Positions 11,171-24,624 of a stretch of DNA of 64,000 nt are shown piece by piece. Made by a program: the position numbers and the translations under genes. The stretch covers positions 17,816,176-17,880,175 of the forward strand of contig NC_136016.1 in assembly GCF_048128805.1 (NCBI RefSeq), in the 5' to 3' direction. How positions within the stretch are numbered: the stretch's first letter is position 1; every line of letters starts with the position of its first letter. The notes beneath the pieces are model-generated. The model ran no database searches, had not been told where the DNA came from, and was given only the letters and a program-made list of their open reading frames with translations. Origin of the DNA: Centroberyx gerrardi. Taxonomy: Eukaryota > Chordata > Actinopteri > Beryciformes > Berycidae.

Positions 11171-11689
11171 GAGAGAAGTGATTTTTTAAGAGGAATTAGA
11201 GTGAGTAGAGGAAGATGATTCTGGGTCCCCCTCCATTTTCCTCTTGTCTCCACACCACCATTATTCCAGCTATGACAAACATCTATGTCTACCCATCCAG
11301 GTCAAACACACCTTCCTCCACACATTAATTTACTGATCAATTATCAGACACGTCCATATTTGAAATTATGGGCTTTGGGCACTAATCGTCCAAAGCCCAA
11401 ACCCACACTTTCACCAGTAATCCCCTACTCAAAATCTGTCTAGGGAGGACAAATTTGTTTTAGTCTGCTAGGCAAATTTAATTCCTGCTTGTTCTAGTTT
11501 GTCTCAGATAACACAACACAACAGTTGCTCTATCGTGTTTTTGAGAAAGTTTTATTTGCTTGCAGTTTTGTAGATTTCAACCGAACCCTGTTTCAAAACC
11601 AGAGCAGTGTGAAACAAAAATGTAAAATATTTATAAATACACACTTGAGGACCACAAAAAGGCATTTTAGTCCAGACACTTTAGGGTGC

Positions 11690-12000
11690 CTCCCTCAGCT
11701 TGGGGCCCTGGGCAGCCAGTACCCTTATTATCCCCACTACATCGCCACAGAGGAGAGGAGAAGGATGTGATTCAGTGGGAGAGGGTGAAGTGACAGTGAG
11801 GGACTTTTTGAAAAGATGAGTTTTTGGCCTGCAGCAAAAGACGGGGAGTGACTCTGCTATTCTGACTGGAGTGGGGAAAGCGGAGGCTGGAGCGAGAGCT
11901 ACAGTAAGGGACTGGTCTAGGCAGAAAGCAGATCAAGGGCCGGTGTGTAGGGACGGACCGAGGCCTGGAGGGAAGGGGGGGTGCGGATCCTTTCACAGCC
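11690..12000. repeat. Probable 3' part of the same interspersed repeat
   Basis: Includes GATGAGTTTTTGGCCTGCAG and GGGGAGTGACTCTGCTATTC, which resemble a widespread fish repeat found near the TTATCCAG unit. A similar tail (GACCTGCGGCGGAAGG) occurs at about 12796. Confidence 0.45.
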
Positions 12001-12009
12001 TTTTAAACC

Positions 12010-14500
12010 ATGCAGCACCAGGGTTTTGAATTCAACCCTTACCTCATTTTCTCTGGGGAAATGTTAGTCCAAAGTGGAACAAACTCTCTTGCACTGTCCT
12101 AGGAGTTTTAAACTAACTGCCATGTGAAGCACACCTTCATGTACAGCTGAGCTCTCATTTTGGTTTTATCATCTGGTCATTTTACACATTTTTAGCTCTC
12201 TACCAGGGGCGGAGCTCGCCTTTCATGCATATGGGTGCAAGCTATAGCTGTGATCTCTGTCTACCCAACCATGTTATAGGTCTAAAAGTGCAAAAATTTA
12301 AATTACAGTTAAAATTCATAGCTATTATGCTACAGAAAATGCAGCGCTAATTCCCAATGACCTGTCCAAATAACAACCATAACAACAACAACTTGTTTAG
12401 CCGAAATTTGGTGGAACTTCATTTAACAGTTTACCAATACCAACCATGTAAGTGCCACAATGTTACAGCAACATTTTCTTTTCAAAATCTGCCATGTTGC
12501 ACCAACCCTACAAATTCATTTTTCTATATTTCATTTTTGAAAAATTGTCAATGATGATAAAAGTTATAAGAGTGAATGATTCAGAGTCAATGATTGTTCA
12601 TAAAATGCTATATTTACCTTACCAATATTACTACATTCCAAAGGATTCTCTACATTGTTGGTCAAGGGTGCCAGGCACCCACAGCACCCATTCAAATTCC
12701 ACTTATGCTCTCTACAGATTTAGCTGGACTCTCCTCCTGCACAAAATAGAGAGTTGGGAAGGAGGATTAAGATTAGTTGAGGAGACCTTGAAGGACCTGC
12801 GGCGGAAGGTTTTTTAGAGTCGGTCTAAACAATATTCATACTCATTTATAGGACACAAAAGTATCACTTTACTCTGAATGAAGACAAATTAGAGATCAGA
12901 GCCAAAAACAAGGCCACCCCTTTGCAACAAGAGGTGGAAAACTTGAGGTGACACATAAAAAGTGAAAACTAGGACATGAGTGTGGAGTCTGAAGAGGGAG
13001 AGGAGGGGAGAGACAGGGATGAGGGTAGCAGAGAAGCGGCACTGCTCTATTTGTTCGCAGCTCAAGGTGCGTCCCCCCGGTGTGTTTGACCCTCGCTGCT
13101 CTCTGCTGTCAGCCCGCAGTGCTTGACCTTCACTATGATTTATGACAGCTCTGTTCCCACGATAACCCTCTGGAAACCCGCTGCCTCGCTGCCTCTCGGC
13201 CAGTCTCAAGTGTATGAGAGACCTGAATACCTCAGAAAGGTGAGGCGGTGAAGATGCCTTTTCAGCTGCCCGTCTATTCAGTACCCATCCATCTCCTCAA
13301 CAAGAATAAAAACACCCACAGGTCAAATGATATTGTTTCAGGAAACTGGGAGCTCATATTCCTCTGCGCTGACTTTTTTCTATGCTTCTTTTTTCCTCTT
13401 TTCCTCTTTTCCGCAGCCTGACCCCGGACTGCTCGTGTGTAAACAGCTTATCTTTCACACTCCATAAGCTATAGTCTTAGTCCTGGATCTGGACCTGCCT
13501 TGGCTCTCTTGAATATAAATCTGTGCAGGGAGAGAAAATGGAAGAAAAAAGCAGAACATACACATCCAAAAAGGCAATTTTCCAGATGCAGGGCAGAAAA
13601 AAGTAATCAAGAGAAATAAAGAGAGTCCTAACACTCACTGTAAGCTCTTGATCCTTGGTAGATTTGCTGTATGACGTTTAAGACCAGGGGGGGCAAAACA
13701 TCACACAATAAACCTACCAAGGACAAACAACTCCAGTGTGCAGACTCTATTTCTATTTATTTCTCTTTAGACGAGATGACAGACTTCCAATCAATTCAAC
13801 TTCCCCAACTCAACCCCTCTGATCTGTGATCTCTGATGATGAGCTAAGGTTATCCCTGTTATTTCGATGCCATTCTCTCAATCCAATCTGTTCTGGTTGG
13901 CAAACATGTCTGGCAGGCAGCCTGTTGTTAAACATGTACAGTAATAGGGAACTGCCAGGGCAGTGAATTAATTGAAAGTCTTGCCTCACTGTTACCTAAT
14001 AAGGACAGTTGGCAAAGTCACACTGTGAAGTACTTGGGGCCATAAGCTGCTGAATTATGCAAGAGTGGAGCAGCTTGTTCCTTCAAAGCGTGAATTAGAA
14101 GTAAAAGCTTATAGAGGCGTTGAGAGGAGAGGTTGATGGGAGATGCCCGGCGCTAGGACCCGGTACACGTGCGCGTATTAATTTGCCAGAGGGTGGAGAC
14201 GGTGAACAATGAAGGAGCTGACTGGTAGGAGCAGGAGATGAGCAACATCTGAGGGCAACACGGAGAGCAAAACCCACCCAGAGTCCCGCTGGACTGACGG
14301 ACACAACACAGCGACAAGAAGATGCTGAACTGAAACTGAGGAAGGACTGGAAACATGTAGATTTGTCCTCGCGGGCAGGCAGGAGAGAGCAGTGTTTACA
14401 GCCTACTCTATGAATGGGGTTGCCTCTCGCTGCGCGCTGCTGAATTGGGTCATGCGGACCACAAGAGGAGCGAAAGATAAACACGCAGCCTCCTCCCGCT
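12010..14500. other. Intergenic, upstream of sbk1
   Basis: No gene recognised. A 106-codon minus-strand ORF at 12889-13209 is Ser/Arg/Leu-rich with no domain. From about 14.1 kb the sequence becomes more GC-rich and probably holds the sbk1 promoter and 5' UTR. Confidence 0.45.
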
Positions 14501-14913
14501 GCTGGGCAGGCTGAGACGGAGAGGGATCCCAGTCTGTGTGCTCATCACTGAGGCACCACAGCACCCAGCATCAGATGGGTGGAGAGGACTCAGGTGTTGT
14601 GATTTAGGAAGTCACAAACTGAGGAGCGTCTTCTGAAATTAGCCAAGAATCATCTTGGGAAGACAGCAAGCAAAACACAACGACGGACCTCATCCAAGCT
14701 TTTCCAGCTCTAAAATAACAACACATTGCTGCAAGCAGGGTTTTCATTTTTTTTATTTTTTTTGAAGGAACTGGTCAGGTTTTGTACTATCCAGACTTTA
14801 AAACGAACCGATTCAGTCATTTAAAAGAGGAGCAGACATCCATCCCCTCGCCTGCAGACCCGGGTGGACCAGCCGGTTCTCAGCAGAGCGCAGCAGCTCT
14901 GCTCGCCGTGCGG

Positions 14914-16512
14914 ATGCAGGACCATGGAGGAGAGAGACAGGTCGCCAGCAGGTGAGCGAATAACACCCAGAGAAACACCCCAAGGTGCCTCAAACTGGGT
15001 CACACCGCAACATATTCCATTTGGACGCCGAAAAACGAACCACTTGCCTGAGGTGATAGCAGGGAAAGCGGGTCTTGCATATAAAACAGGCCTGTAACTC
15101 GCCTTAATTTACCTGAGATTCTGTTACACTTAATTGTAGGCCTAATGGGTAAAAAAAAAAAAAAATCTGTCGCAACCTTCCAGCTCCTCCAAGGTGCATG
15201 AATCAGAAAAAGCCAAAGGAATGAAAAGAATTCAGCTGCACCCAGGGAACGATTTGTTTTTTTTAGCTTTAATATGAAAAAAACGCCTAAATGCGCCTAA
15301 AGCTTTGTCAAATTGTTTCCCAACAGTAGCTGAATTGTTTTCTTAATTCTTATGCACATAATATCAAAATATGCCGATATCTCTCCTTTGATCACTCGCA
15401 GGCAGCGCTGTGAGGGAAATCAGTGGAAATGAGTAACTTTGTATTATCTGAACTTTCACCCATACACTCTCAAATGGACAGTGTTCATACATGCAAAAGC
15501 TCATGAATAATCAGTTTGTCTTTGAGTGGAAATGTAGCCCACTGTCTGATATCAAAGCCTCAAAGTTAAAAGGCATATAGCACTCAACACCATTATTCTC
15601 ACTTTATTTACCAATATAAATAACTAACAAATATTGACGGTGGAGCTGCCATGCAATTAGTTTTTTTTGCAGCCACATTATCCATAATGCCTGCACCTAT
15701 TTGTTATGTCTGATACTGCATTTGTGGTTCAGTCTGTAGTGGATCGACAGAGTTCACCCAGGGCGCTCTTTAAATGGCTCTTTTATGCTTTGTCCTGGGC
15801 AGACAGGTAATATCTCATCGTTAATGCCCTCTAATGCATTCAAATGAGTGGCTGACTTGATTGAGCAAACCCTATAAAAGCAGTCAGCAAAAGCCTGGAG
15901 GCTGGTAATGGACTCTAAATGAAACACAGCGATGGCCAGCACAGATGGATTTGCTTTTGTCACAAACATTTTATTGCCTGACAAGAACCAACAGTAATGG
16001 CTTTGACCTTTGCAGTGGCAGCACTATGTAGGCTATGTGTTTTTTTTAAAAGGAATTAATCCGAAATCCATGGGAAATTCAGAGTCAAAGTTGCTCTACC
16101 TGTGCTGTGTAATGTGACTGATTTTACCTCAACACTACATTTACAGCTTCATACATATGCTGCCATTGTTTTATCCTATCTGAACATTTAGGAATGAATT
16201 ATAGTGTAGGCATCCAGTTTCACCCAGATACCAGAGGAAAAAATCATTGTGCATTATTAAAAACATTGCATACACTACATAGGGTGTGGTAGAAGAAGTC
16301 CTGTTAGGATTGTAACAGTGTGATAGGGAAACAGGCACTCATTTTACAGAGCAGTTACGCACATAAACACACACACACACACACACACACAAGCACATAT
16401 ATACCCAAAAATCCTCTGTCTACCATTGAAACAAGGCAACATGCACAGGAGAGAGCTTGTGGCTGTTATACAGGTTGACACGCTCTTGTGATAGGTTAAG
16501 TTATGCTCAGGT

Positions 16513-16548
<36 letters not shown>

Positions 16549-16964
16549 GAGGTTGGGATTGGATGGGAGAGGATTTGATTGCAGCTCCTGGCTCAGCAGT
16601 CTCAGCAATCACCATCAGGGCATTGAGCCGTAGCTGGTGGCTGTTCTGTATGAGCAGGATGGACGATCTTACAGTCATGGCCCCATATCACAATTTGGTT
16701 ATAGTTTCGCTTTTCAGTGGAAGGCAAAACAGCCACAAATATAGCTGATTTTTCCTCCTTAGTGGTGCTGTGACATCACTCAGCCACACCCCTTATTAGA
16801 CCCCCATTTTACCTCCTCCTTTAGCCCCAGCGTATATATCCAAGGAGCCACGCTTCTTCCCCATGTATTTGACATCAAAGGGATGCAGTCTCTTGTGTTG
16901 TGTGCGTTACTTAAGGCTTAAGGAGGAATGGTTTGCTTCAGTCTCATTGGATTTCCCCAATACT

Positions 16965-17053
<89 letters not shown>

Positions 17054-20000
17054 TCATATGAAGCTTCCCCGCTGGAACCCGAGGCTGCTGGATTGTGATA
17101 GGGTGGGGGTGAAGTACAGTATGTTCCCTGGGCAGCTTATTGCAGTGATATTTCACCGTTGAGTGCTTTGGAGTGCGTGATTGCAATGAGGTTGATGGTG
17201 ACAATGATTATGATTGGCATTTACACTCAGTTGCACTTCAGTACTCAGCCCTAATCCTAAACTACAATAGAAATGGATTCTCCAATTCCTTTTTTGTTGT
17301 TGCTGTTTTTACAGGTTTTGGGTTGATTCTGTGTGTTTTCTTTGTGCTCTTTGGTCGGGCTTTATTTCTTTATTTTCTGTTGGATGGTCAGTTGTGGTCA
17401 GCAGGGAACTTGGGAACAGTGGTGTCACTACCCACAGCTAAGCTCCACTCAGCGATTGTGTTCGGATCCTCTATGGGCATTTAACCTTGGGTTATCCCGT
17501 CATGAGTCTTGGGTCGTCCCAGCAGGGGGCCGAGGACTGACAGCACATCTGCCAGGAATATTCAGCAGGCGGTAGCTCCACGGGGTAGTGTGGCAGAGAG
17601 AGAGGGATGATGGGAAAGGAGAGTTGAGGCGAGGCGAGTCGGGGACGGTTACACGGCACTCAGCCCCAGCAGGGATCCTCCTCTCTGGGGTGCCAGGCAC
17701 AGCTGAGAGAGGGTGATTTATCAAAATGAGTGTCCGTGGCCTGGGCCAGCGCTCCACCTATCACCGCGCAGTGGGAGGTTTCCTCGGCTGTATGTTGACA
17801 GGGGCACTAAGTCCACTAACTCCCTTGCTCTGATATTCTGTGCCGTTAAGGTAGATGATTCAGTTGTTTACGCCTGGGTGGGCAACTGAGTATCCTGAGT
17901 GCAACTGGCCATCGTCAGGAGGCTTGTGATCGAGTTTTAGGGAGTTTGGGAGTAAACTGATTTGTTTTTTTACCCTACCTGTCCTGTACATACTGTGACA
18001 ACAAGGAGAAAGACAGACAGACAGACAGGCAGATAGACAGACATACTGTCTGTGTGTTTATACATGCATGCAGGTGTTCTCTTTTTAAGACAGAGAGTGA
18101 GAGAAACCATATCAGTCACAATGTATTTCACCTATTGTTTTTAATGTGACCCAGAGGCGAGGCACGTTGGGCATTTTGACGGTAAATTGGACACAGGAGA
18201 TCAGTCTTCACCGATAATGACTCTTCTGCCGAGGGCAGAGCAGCTAGTCCATTAGTGGTAGAGAGAGGTACAGACATGAGGCAGACCCTGCAATCTATTT
18301 ATTTCTTTCATTAGTCTCTTGTTTACATTTCTCAAGAACAGAGAAGAGGGAAAGAGGAGCAGAGGAAGGAAGGTTGGACCTCCTCAGCACTAAAGAGGGC
18401 AAACACTTGTGTAAAGCTGCTGAGTCCGATCCCCCCTCCACCCCCCCACACACCATAAACATATTTTTGATGTAGAATAACATGAAAATACTGCTGTTTC
18501 ATTACAAGTCGAGTATGAAGGTGCAACATCCAAATCTAACGCTCAAAATCTGCTTCCTATGCTACATATAGGAAACTCGTTTCCTATATATAGGAAACTC
18601 GTTTCCTATATGTGTATCTGTAGTCATGTTCAAACCTCAGCTTGTCTTGATGAACGTGTCACAGTCCACTGCAGTCGCATTATTCATGTAGTTTGCATTA
18701 AGAGGGCAGATAGCCCAGTGAATATACACGATTATTATGATAGATGAGATTCATATCACAGTGCAACAGATACGATTTGTCCACTTGAAGGCTACCTCTC
18801 TGTATTCAGTTCTCAGTAAAAAATGGTTCCCATGGTAATGCAATGCTAATTTCACTCCAATTACTCTTGTGAGATCAAATAGCCTCGTTATTGTTGCATC
18901 CTTGTGTCGGGCTGAGTAGGTACTCGAACGATTCGAATAGAGTCGTAAATGCAGTGCAGCTCTGAGAATACAGAGGGAAAAATGGAAATATGAGACTTGT
19001 TTGTGAGAAAAGTGAAAGGCCAAAACAACTTGCGGCCTTAAGTCCACAATAAGAGATGTACTCACAAGTACAAGCCTCAAAGTTCAGAGGCTAGGAACAC
19101 ACCGGATGAGGCACAGCGAGAGCAAACCCAGAGGCTGTGAGGAGACAGGAGAGACAAGAGGGACGGTTGCCAGTGGTTTCGCAGGGTTCATCTCTGTTCT
19201 CATCTCCAGCCAAGACTTTATTGAAGAAAGGTCAGCTGGCTCCTCCAGCTTTATCTTGTGTTGGTTACACGTGGAGCCAGCTGCAACTGGTTCCCAGACT
19301 GTGGTTCTGTGGGTTTTAGGGCGTAAAAGTTGATGTTTTGCCTTTTTGGGGTCAGCCTGGATTTTAAGAGGGGTTGTAATGTGAATGCACTCGTCTCTGT
19401 TTGGGTAGTTGCTGACTGGAGAATAGCTTCAATCTGTATTTAAGGGGAAATTAGTGGCTGGTAGAGCTGAACAATTAATTAAAAAAAAATTGAAATCACA
19501 ATATGAACCTCAGCAATTTCCAAATCGCAGAGGCTGCAATTAATTGCTTAAGAGAGAGTTGCGTCCAAAATGGATTTCTGAACAAAACCAACTAAATCCT
19601 GCACACTGACATCTATTTTTATTTGAACAAAATCACTTTTCTTTAAGTAATTTTAAGGTTCTAAAGAAATTATGACAAGAAAAACCAGTTCGCAGTTTAA
19701 ATTACAATTGCAATATTCTGTCAATCGCAATTCGATTTTTTGTCAATATCTTTCAGCCCTAGTGGCTGGAATACATGCTGTTGCTTCTGGGTGAAAACCT
19801 TATATCTCCCACATGCCAGCTTTTCAGGAATTAAGAAAAACAGCCTTGTTTTCAGGTTGACCACCATGTATTTTTGAGTTTATCCAGTGGGTTTTGAAAT
19901 GGTTTCAGGAGCCAGAGGGGCCGCAGAATTTTCTCAACCCACAGAAGACCATGTAATCCTTGAATTAGAGTTACAACATGAAAATCTGGAGTTGCGAGTT

Positions 20001-20396
20001 TTTCCCATGACAGCAGTGATATAGAAAGGGTATTGGAACCAGCGAGCGGTCCAGGGATCCATTTTTAAAATGCTTACAGATGATTTAGGATGAGTGGGTG
20101 GGACTGGCTGGAAAAACCCAGAGACATTAGAATGTATTGCAAGGCAAATCCTCATTTTTATGTGGACAGTGTTGGTGCTACCTTGTCTTTAGCCGGCTCA
20201 GAGGACAGGAGAGGAGCAGAGGGCAGTATGGGAGCTCAGTGGGGAATGTGGCTACGGTCGAACACAAATGCTGAGTCGTGTGGAGGCTCACAGCTGCTCC
20301 CTCTAAGAGATAGGAATACAAAGGGCCTTTGATAGAGTGTCACTGTGGGATTCATACACCAGCCAGCCACCCCTTGCTACCCCCCACCCTCCCTCA

Positions 20397-20439
<43 letters not shown>

Positions 20440-23400
20440 AACCTCTCCTAGAACACGCATAACTTCATCTGCACACCCACAAGGCCCTCCGCTGAAGTTT
20501 CTGCCTCACATTTACAGCGTCATCGCAGCTGCGGAGAGCACCGTCTCCCGACCGCTCATCACATTTCAGGACTCTTAATCCAGTTCTGCAAAGGAAATGA
20601 GCGCAAAGCGTCCTGCGTTTGGGTGGGGAGGGATGGGGGGGGGGGTGCTTTTGTCTTTGTGGGAGCTGAGTAATGTGATTAAGCTCCGTGCTGGAGTGCT
20701 GCGCATTCTGCCGGTGGAGCCGAGTGCGCGCACAGCCTGCCAGAGCTGAAGGAGTGCCAGTAAACAAACGCTCCCTCGTCCTGCTTCGTTCTGACTGATG
20801 GAGGCCGTGGGGGCAGGCTGGGTGGGTGGTCAGAGGAAATCTGCTCCCAGTCTGTCTGTGGTGTTTAAATGTTTAATCACCAAACCTGCACCACAAACTG
20901 CTCTGGATAACGATCAGCATTTGTGTTGACTCGCTGTAGGCTGTATACAGTGGGCGCACTCAGCATGAGTAGGCTACAATATTCATCGTCTCTTATATAA
21001 CCGTCTTCATGCTCATGATAAAATCAAGAAGTGAGTGTGATCTGGGGAAAGATATATACGGTACACAGGGCACTTTTCTATTTGCAGTTTTTTGTTTTTT
21101 TTAACAAAGAGTGATGAGCCAAGAAAACAAGGCTGCAAATGGTCGCGTCCTATTTTAGCTTCATCCTGCTATATTTATCATGCCGGATAGCTGAAGAATC
21201 TCTAACACCTTGTACCCAGTTAACACATTCTTAATGCCGGAACAAAAACTTCTCGTACCATGCAAGTTTTCATAAGGTGTTAATGCGATACTTTCATCTT
21301 TTGTGATATAGAACAGCGTGCGGCTCTATTGAACAAAAATTTCAAAGTAAAAAACGACAGCTGACACAATGGATTGAATATCCTAGAATCCGCGGTTGAG
21401 CTGTGGTGAAGCTCTAGTTTAGGTAGTTGAATGTGTGATAAACCAGATTTACTGAGGAATCTTAATTGGCTCAGAGGAGAGAAGAACAAAGAGCAGCAAC
21501 GTCGGGGAAGGAAGAGAAAGGAGAGAAAGGGCCATCAGTGAAATTGTTTGTGCTGGTTTTATGCGTATGAGTGTGTGGGTGATTCTGTGTGTGTGTGTGT
21601 GTGCATGATTGCATTTGTTTGTGTTATGTGATTGTGTATGTAGGGGGAGGTGTTTTGGAAGAGAGACAGAGACGGTGGATAAGATCATTACATTTGTGGG
21701 TGAGATCGACTTCATCTTATCAAAAGGTCCAATTGTATGTACAGTATGTACAAGCACCCACTATAACAAAACCTCACATGCACAGTCACACATTTCTGAT
21801 TTAAATTAGCCGTCAGTCAAATACATTTAGTGTGACTGATTCCATCTACAGCTTGCAACTACAACAATTATATTTTTTCCCTCCTAGGGTCAGTTTGACC
21901 CATTTCAAACTTGGCACTTCACAAAATCAGCAATAACTTTTCTGTAGCAACTTTTTCAGCTTCAGCAATTTGATTGAAGTACTCTGAGCAACCACTGTAC
22001 CGGCCAAATGTGTTTACCAGGCGAAACTAAGTAATCCCCTTTCTAACGTCACACTATCGATTGTATGGAAATGCATATGTATGGTAATTTCAGTATGAGC
22101 GCTCGCAGATAATCTGTGACATGCCTTACCAGCACGTACACACCTCGAACCTGTCAGCTCTTTCCATTCGTCAAGCCTCCTACCTGGTCATATTGATTTT
22201 TCCGTAGTTGTCTGCCAGTAAGTGCTGTCTGAAGCCAGCCACTCCGGCAGCCATATCTGAAAGCTGGCTAAAGTGATCTAGAGGGACAGGAAGTCCAATA
22301 CATTTACTGAAAACACATCCCCTGCTGATGCCTGCCCTGCGTTGATTGTATGGAAATGATGTCTGTTGAAGCCTGTCTGATTGAGTCACCCTTTGGGAGA
22401 TGCTGTACAGACACTGACATATGCACACTTGCACAAATATGTACACAAACACACAAGAGCATTCATCCGTAAACACATACATGTACACATACACACACAT
22501 GCACAAAAAATACACAACAGAACACAGAGTCCCATAACCTTGGCGTCGTTGCAGCACAGTAAAACATCATTCTAATCATCAAAAAATCATCATTCAAGTG
22601 CTAATCTCCTGTTCTTCCTCTCCCGCTCAGTCTGCCCCATAGTGTCAAGGCGAGCCTGTCTCTTTCTCCGTCGGGGCCGGGCCGGGCGGGCAGCGGCGGC
22701 GGCTCCCCCACGTCCAAGATGGGCTACTGCGGAGGCGTGCCTGTGGAGGACATGCAGGCCCTGGCCATCACCTCCCTGTCCGCAGCAGACGTTGCCAAAC
22801 ACTACGAGCACATCCGCGAGCTGGGCAAGGGCACCTACGGCAAGGTGGATCTGGTGGCACACCGAACCCAGGGTGAGTGGGGGTGCGATGTGAAAAGTTC
22901 ACAGCAAGGTGAAGGGTAATTTGGGGCGTCCTGGTGGCTCAGTTGGCAGATGCATACCATGAAACTGTGCCATCCTGCATTCAATCTGGCTCAGGACCTT
23001 TGTCGCATTTCATCACCCTCTCTCTCCCCGTCTTTCCTGTCTCTCTCTACTGTCAACTGCAGAAATGCCAAAAATAATCTTTAAAAAAACAGCAATTTTA
23101 GAAATCAGATGATTCATAGCTGTTGAGAGCTTAAATCCCACAATGTTGCGGCATGCTTTTCAGGTCAGGATAACCAGTTAAGGCAGATCATCGTATTATA
23201 TTACCGAGTCTCAAGGCACCGCAGTGAGAAATTAATTTCATCACAGTAAAAAGGCTTTGTTAAGAATGTTTTTTTAGGTCTCCAGTATAATCCTCGGTTA
23301 TAAGAAAGTAACGGCTGGAGAGCTGGCTCAGGTTGAAACGGCGTAAGAAAGCAATATAACTTAGAGTGCATTGTAAAGCCGTGCAGAGTGCGAGGCTGAG

Positions 23401-23486
23401 AGGGCACCAGAGATTAAAAGTGTCGTGTTAGCACTCTGAAGAGGCTCTGTATATCTGCAGCTGTGATTGTGAACAGCTGGAGTGTG

Positions 23487-23525
<39 letters not shown>

Positions 23526-24561
23526 CAGGGGGTGGGGGTGAGATGCATTCATTGATACATGCAGGTTTGAGTGAATGAACATAGCAGCTGCTACAAAGAC
23601 GGGGTTGGGTGGCAGGAAATCTCCCCACTCCCTTACAGTATCAGATAACACTTCCCTTCCAAATTCAGTTTAAGAGCTGTCAGCTATTTCAAAATAATAC
23701 CAGGAGTGATTTGGGTAATATAATAATCATTACTGCTGCCCTCAATAGTGTCAGCAATATTTACCTGATATGCAGGCTTAGTGATATAGTAATACACCAG
23801 AGAAGGATTAAATGTATGCAGCCTTTGTGTATGTGTGTGTGTGCGTGCTTTATGTGTGTTTCTGGTACTTTTTTTAGGCACCAAAATGGCACTGAAGTTT
23901 GTTACCAAGAACAAAACGAAGCTCAAGAGTTTCCTGCGGGAATACAGTCTAACAGGCTCGCTTAGCTGCAGCCCCTTCATCATCAAAGTCCTGGATGTGC
24001 TTTTTGAGACGGAGGACAGCTACGTGTTTGGACAAGAATATGCCCCCGCCGGGGACCTCTTCGACATCATCCCCCCCCAGGTAACGCTATCATACCCGCT
24101 TCCACCAATCACCACCCTCACTCAGCCGGAGCTTCGCCAATCAGCCGCCGCGTTCCGACACTGCGGTTTTAACAAGCTCCCCCGGGATTGGAGCCTTGTC
24201 TTAGTCCCGGTTTTCTTACTGCGCGGAGCTCTCACTTTGTTTTAGTGCATTCCGGTTGATGTGCTGGGAATGCTTGACTTCAAGTTTCTTCTAACGGCTC
24301 ATTAAAAATGGGTGCAATGGAATTTAAAATTGAGACTCTTTTGTTCCATTTTTCCCTTTTTATGTGTCACGCTTTTCCCTCTGCACCTTCATTCCCCCAC
24401 TTAATATATCTATCACCTATTCTTTTTAACCGGTACTCGCTGCAGCCAGACTGCAACCCACTTCCCGTGAATCTCTCTTCTGCTCATATCGCTTCCTGTA
24501 GTTGCACCTCCCTTCTCTACAGTGTATCTCCCTTATACTGCATTAATCACACTCCCCCTCT

Positions 24562-24624
<63 letters not shown>

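Larger units (their letters stand above)
14924..23895 (+). other. Alternative-frame ORF overlapping the sbk1 start
   Basis: In the spliced sbk1 message a second ATG, 10 nt after the kinase start, has a strong context (ACCATGG). It stays open in the +1 frame across exon 1 (14924-14951), all of exon 2 and the first 18 nt of exon 3, ending at TGA 23893-23895 after 95 codons. The product is Arg/Ala/Pro-rich with no known domain. It may be regulatory (uORF-like) or just a by-product of GC-rich coding sequence. Confidence 0.4.

Noticed and set aside
12889..13209. 106-codon minus-strand ORF upstream of sbk1
   Set aside because: No recognisable motif, no exon-like splice context; composition looks random.
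22934..22990. Possible tRNA gene
   Set aside because: A- and B-box remnants belong to a SINE with its typical tail; no cloverleaf is evident.
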